From: Apostichopus japonicus
Taxonomy: Eukaryota > Echinodermata > Holothuroidea > Aspidochirotida > Stichopodidae
Direction of reading: 5' to 3'
DNA length: 64,000 nt
NCBI RefSeq assembly: GCF_037975245.1
Contig: NC_092569.1
Location: 6,254,501-6,318,500 of the forward strand
Every line of letters begins with the position of its first letter. The first letter of the stretch is position 1. A program made the position numbers and the translations under genes. Positions 63,901 through 64,000 of this stretch are shown here, one piece after another. The notes under the pieces are model-generated. The model made no database searches. It saw nothing but the letters and a program-made list of their open reading frames with translations, and had not been told where the DNA came from.

Positions 63901-64000
63901 CTAGTTAATAAACTATATTAAATAGAAAATAAAATATTCGAACTCAATGTGCAAAGATCTCAATGAAATGAGACGCCGGATGTAGCCATGCGCAAAATAC
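63901..64000 (+). pseudogene. A/B-type intron 7 sequence at window edge
   Basis: Resembles 5514-5610 (gene A) and 20352-20450 (gene B), most clearly AATGAAATGAGACGCCG and CAAAATA. Whether exon 8 follows to the right cannot be seen. It is either a remnant like 37540-37627 or the edge of a further copy. Confidence 0.5.

Larger units (their letters stand above)
59652..64000. other. Region downstream of gene D
   Basis: No gene recognised. It aligns by eye in blocks with the region after gene C (35259-37370). It is expanded by a block at about 61000-62000 containing a 90-bp tandem repeat, a MITE and G/C-rich runs. The final 100 bases match intron 7 of A/B. Confidence 0.6.

Overview
This is a eukaryotic, AT-rich, intron-rich window with no operons or bacterial signals. 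Its content is a tandem array of four paralogous genes for secreted fibrinogen-domain (FBG, FReD/FREP-type) proteins, all on the + strand. The protein style (FBG plus TIL plus EGF), the transposon types and the tRNA-derived SINE point to a marine invertebrate deuterostome. An echinoderm, perhaps a sea cucumber (where FREP expansions have been reported), is my best inference, but the species is not proven by the sequence.

Gene model (read from exon homology, splice sites and phase): eight exons, here called A to D by gene. Exon 1 (78 bp) is a signal peptide. Exon 2 (46 bp) is a short linker. Exons 3 and 4 (170 and 265 bp) encode the first two thirds of an FBG domain. Exon 5 (212 bp) is a TIL domain. 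Exon 6 (306-309 bp) holds a TILa/EGF-like module plus the start of a second FBG. Exons 7 and 8 (265 and about 263 bp) complete that FBG. The first FBG lacks its terminal (P-subdomain, calcium-site) exon in every copy. Gene A (478-6176, first exon outside the window) is a pseudogene. Gene B (9592-21030) is the only fully open copy, 535 aa. Gene C (25572-35258) and gene D (49596-59651) are open up to different nonsense codons in their last exon. A/B and C/D form two sub-lineages by flanks and introns. Orphan pieces of A/B-type intron 7 lie downstream of C (37540-37627) and of D (63901-64000), suggesting lost or further copies.

Spacers and introns carry mobile DNA. There is a 5'-truncated, frameshifted Penelope-like element with GIY-YIG domain and a hammerhead-ribozyme-like 3' motif (37936-40803). 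A 4.86-kb foldback element with >1-kb inverted arms built of 142/158-bp repeats (40806-45661) sits inside the target duplication of that Penelope element. There is also a 5'-truncated LINE tail (22989-23472, minus), a tRNA-derived SINE (about 48935-49126, minus), a hAT-type MITE with 8-bp target duplication (61251-61640) inside a 90-bp tandem repeat, a 65-bp-arm hairpin (3708-3848), a perfect 298-bp tandem duplication (13526-14121), a 40-bp perfect palindrome (29223-29262) and a 53-bp-period minisatellite shared by two spacers. I found no rRNA gene, functional tRNA gene or CRISPR array.
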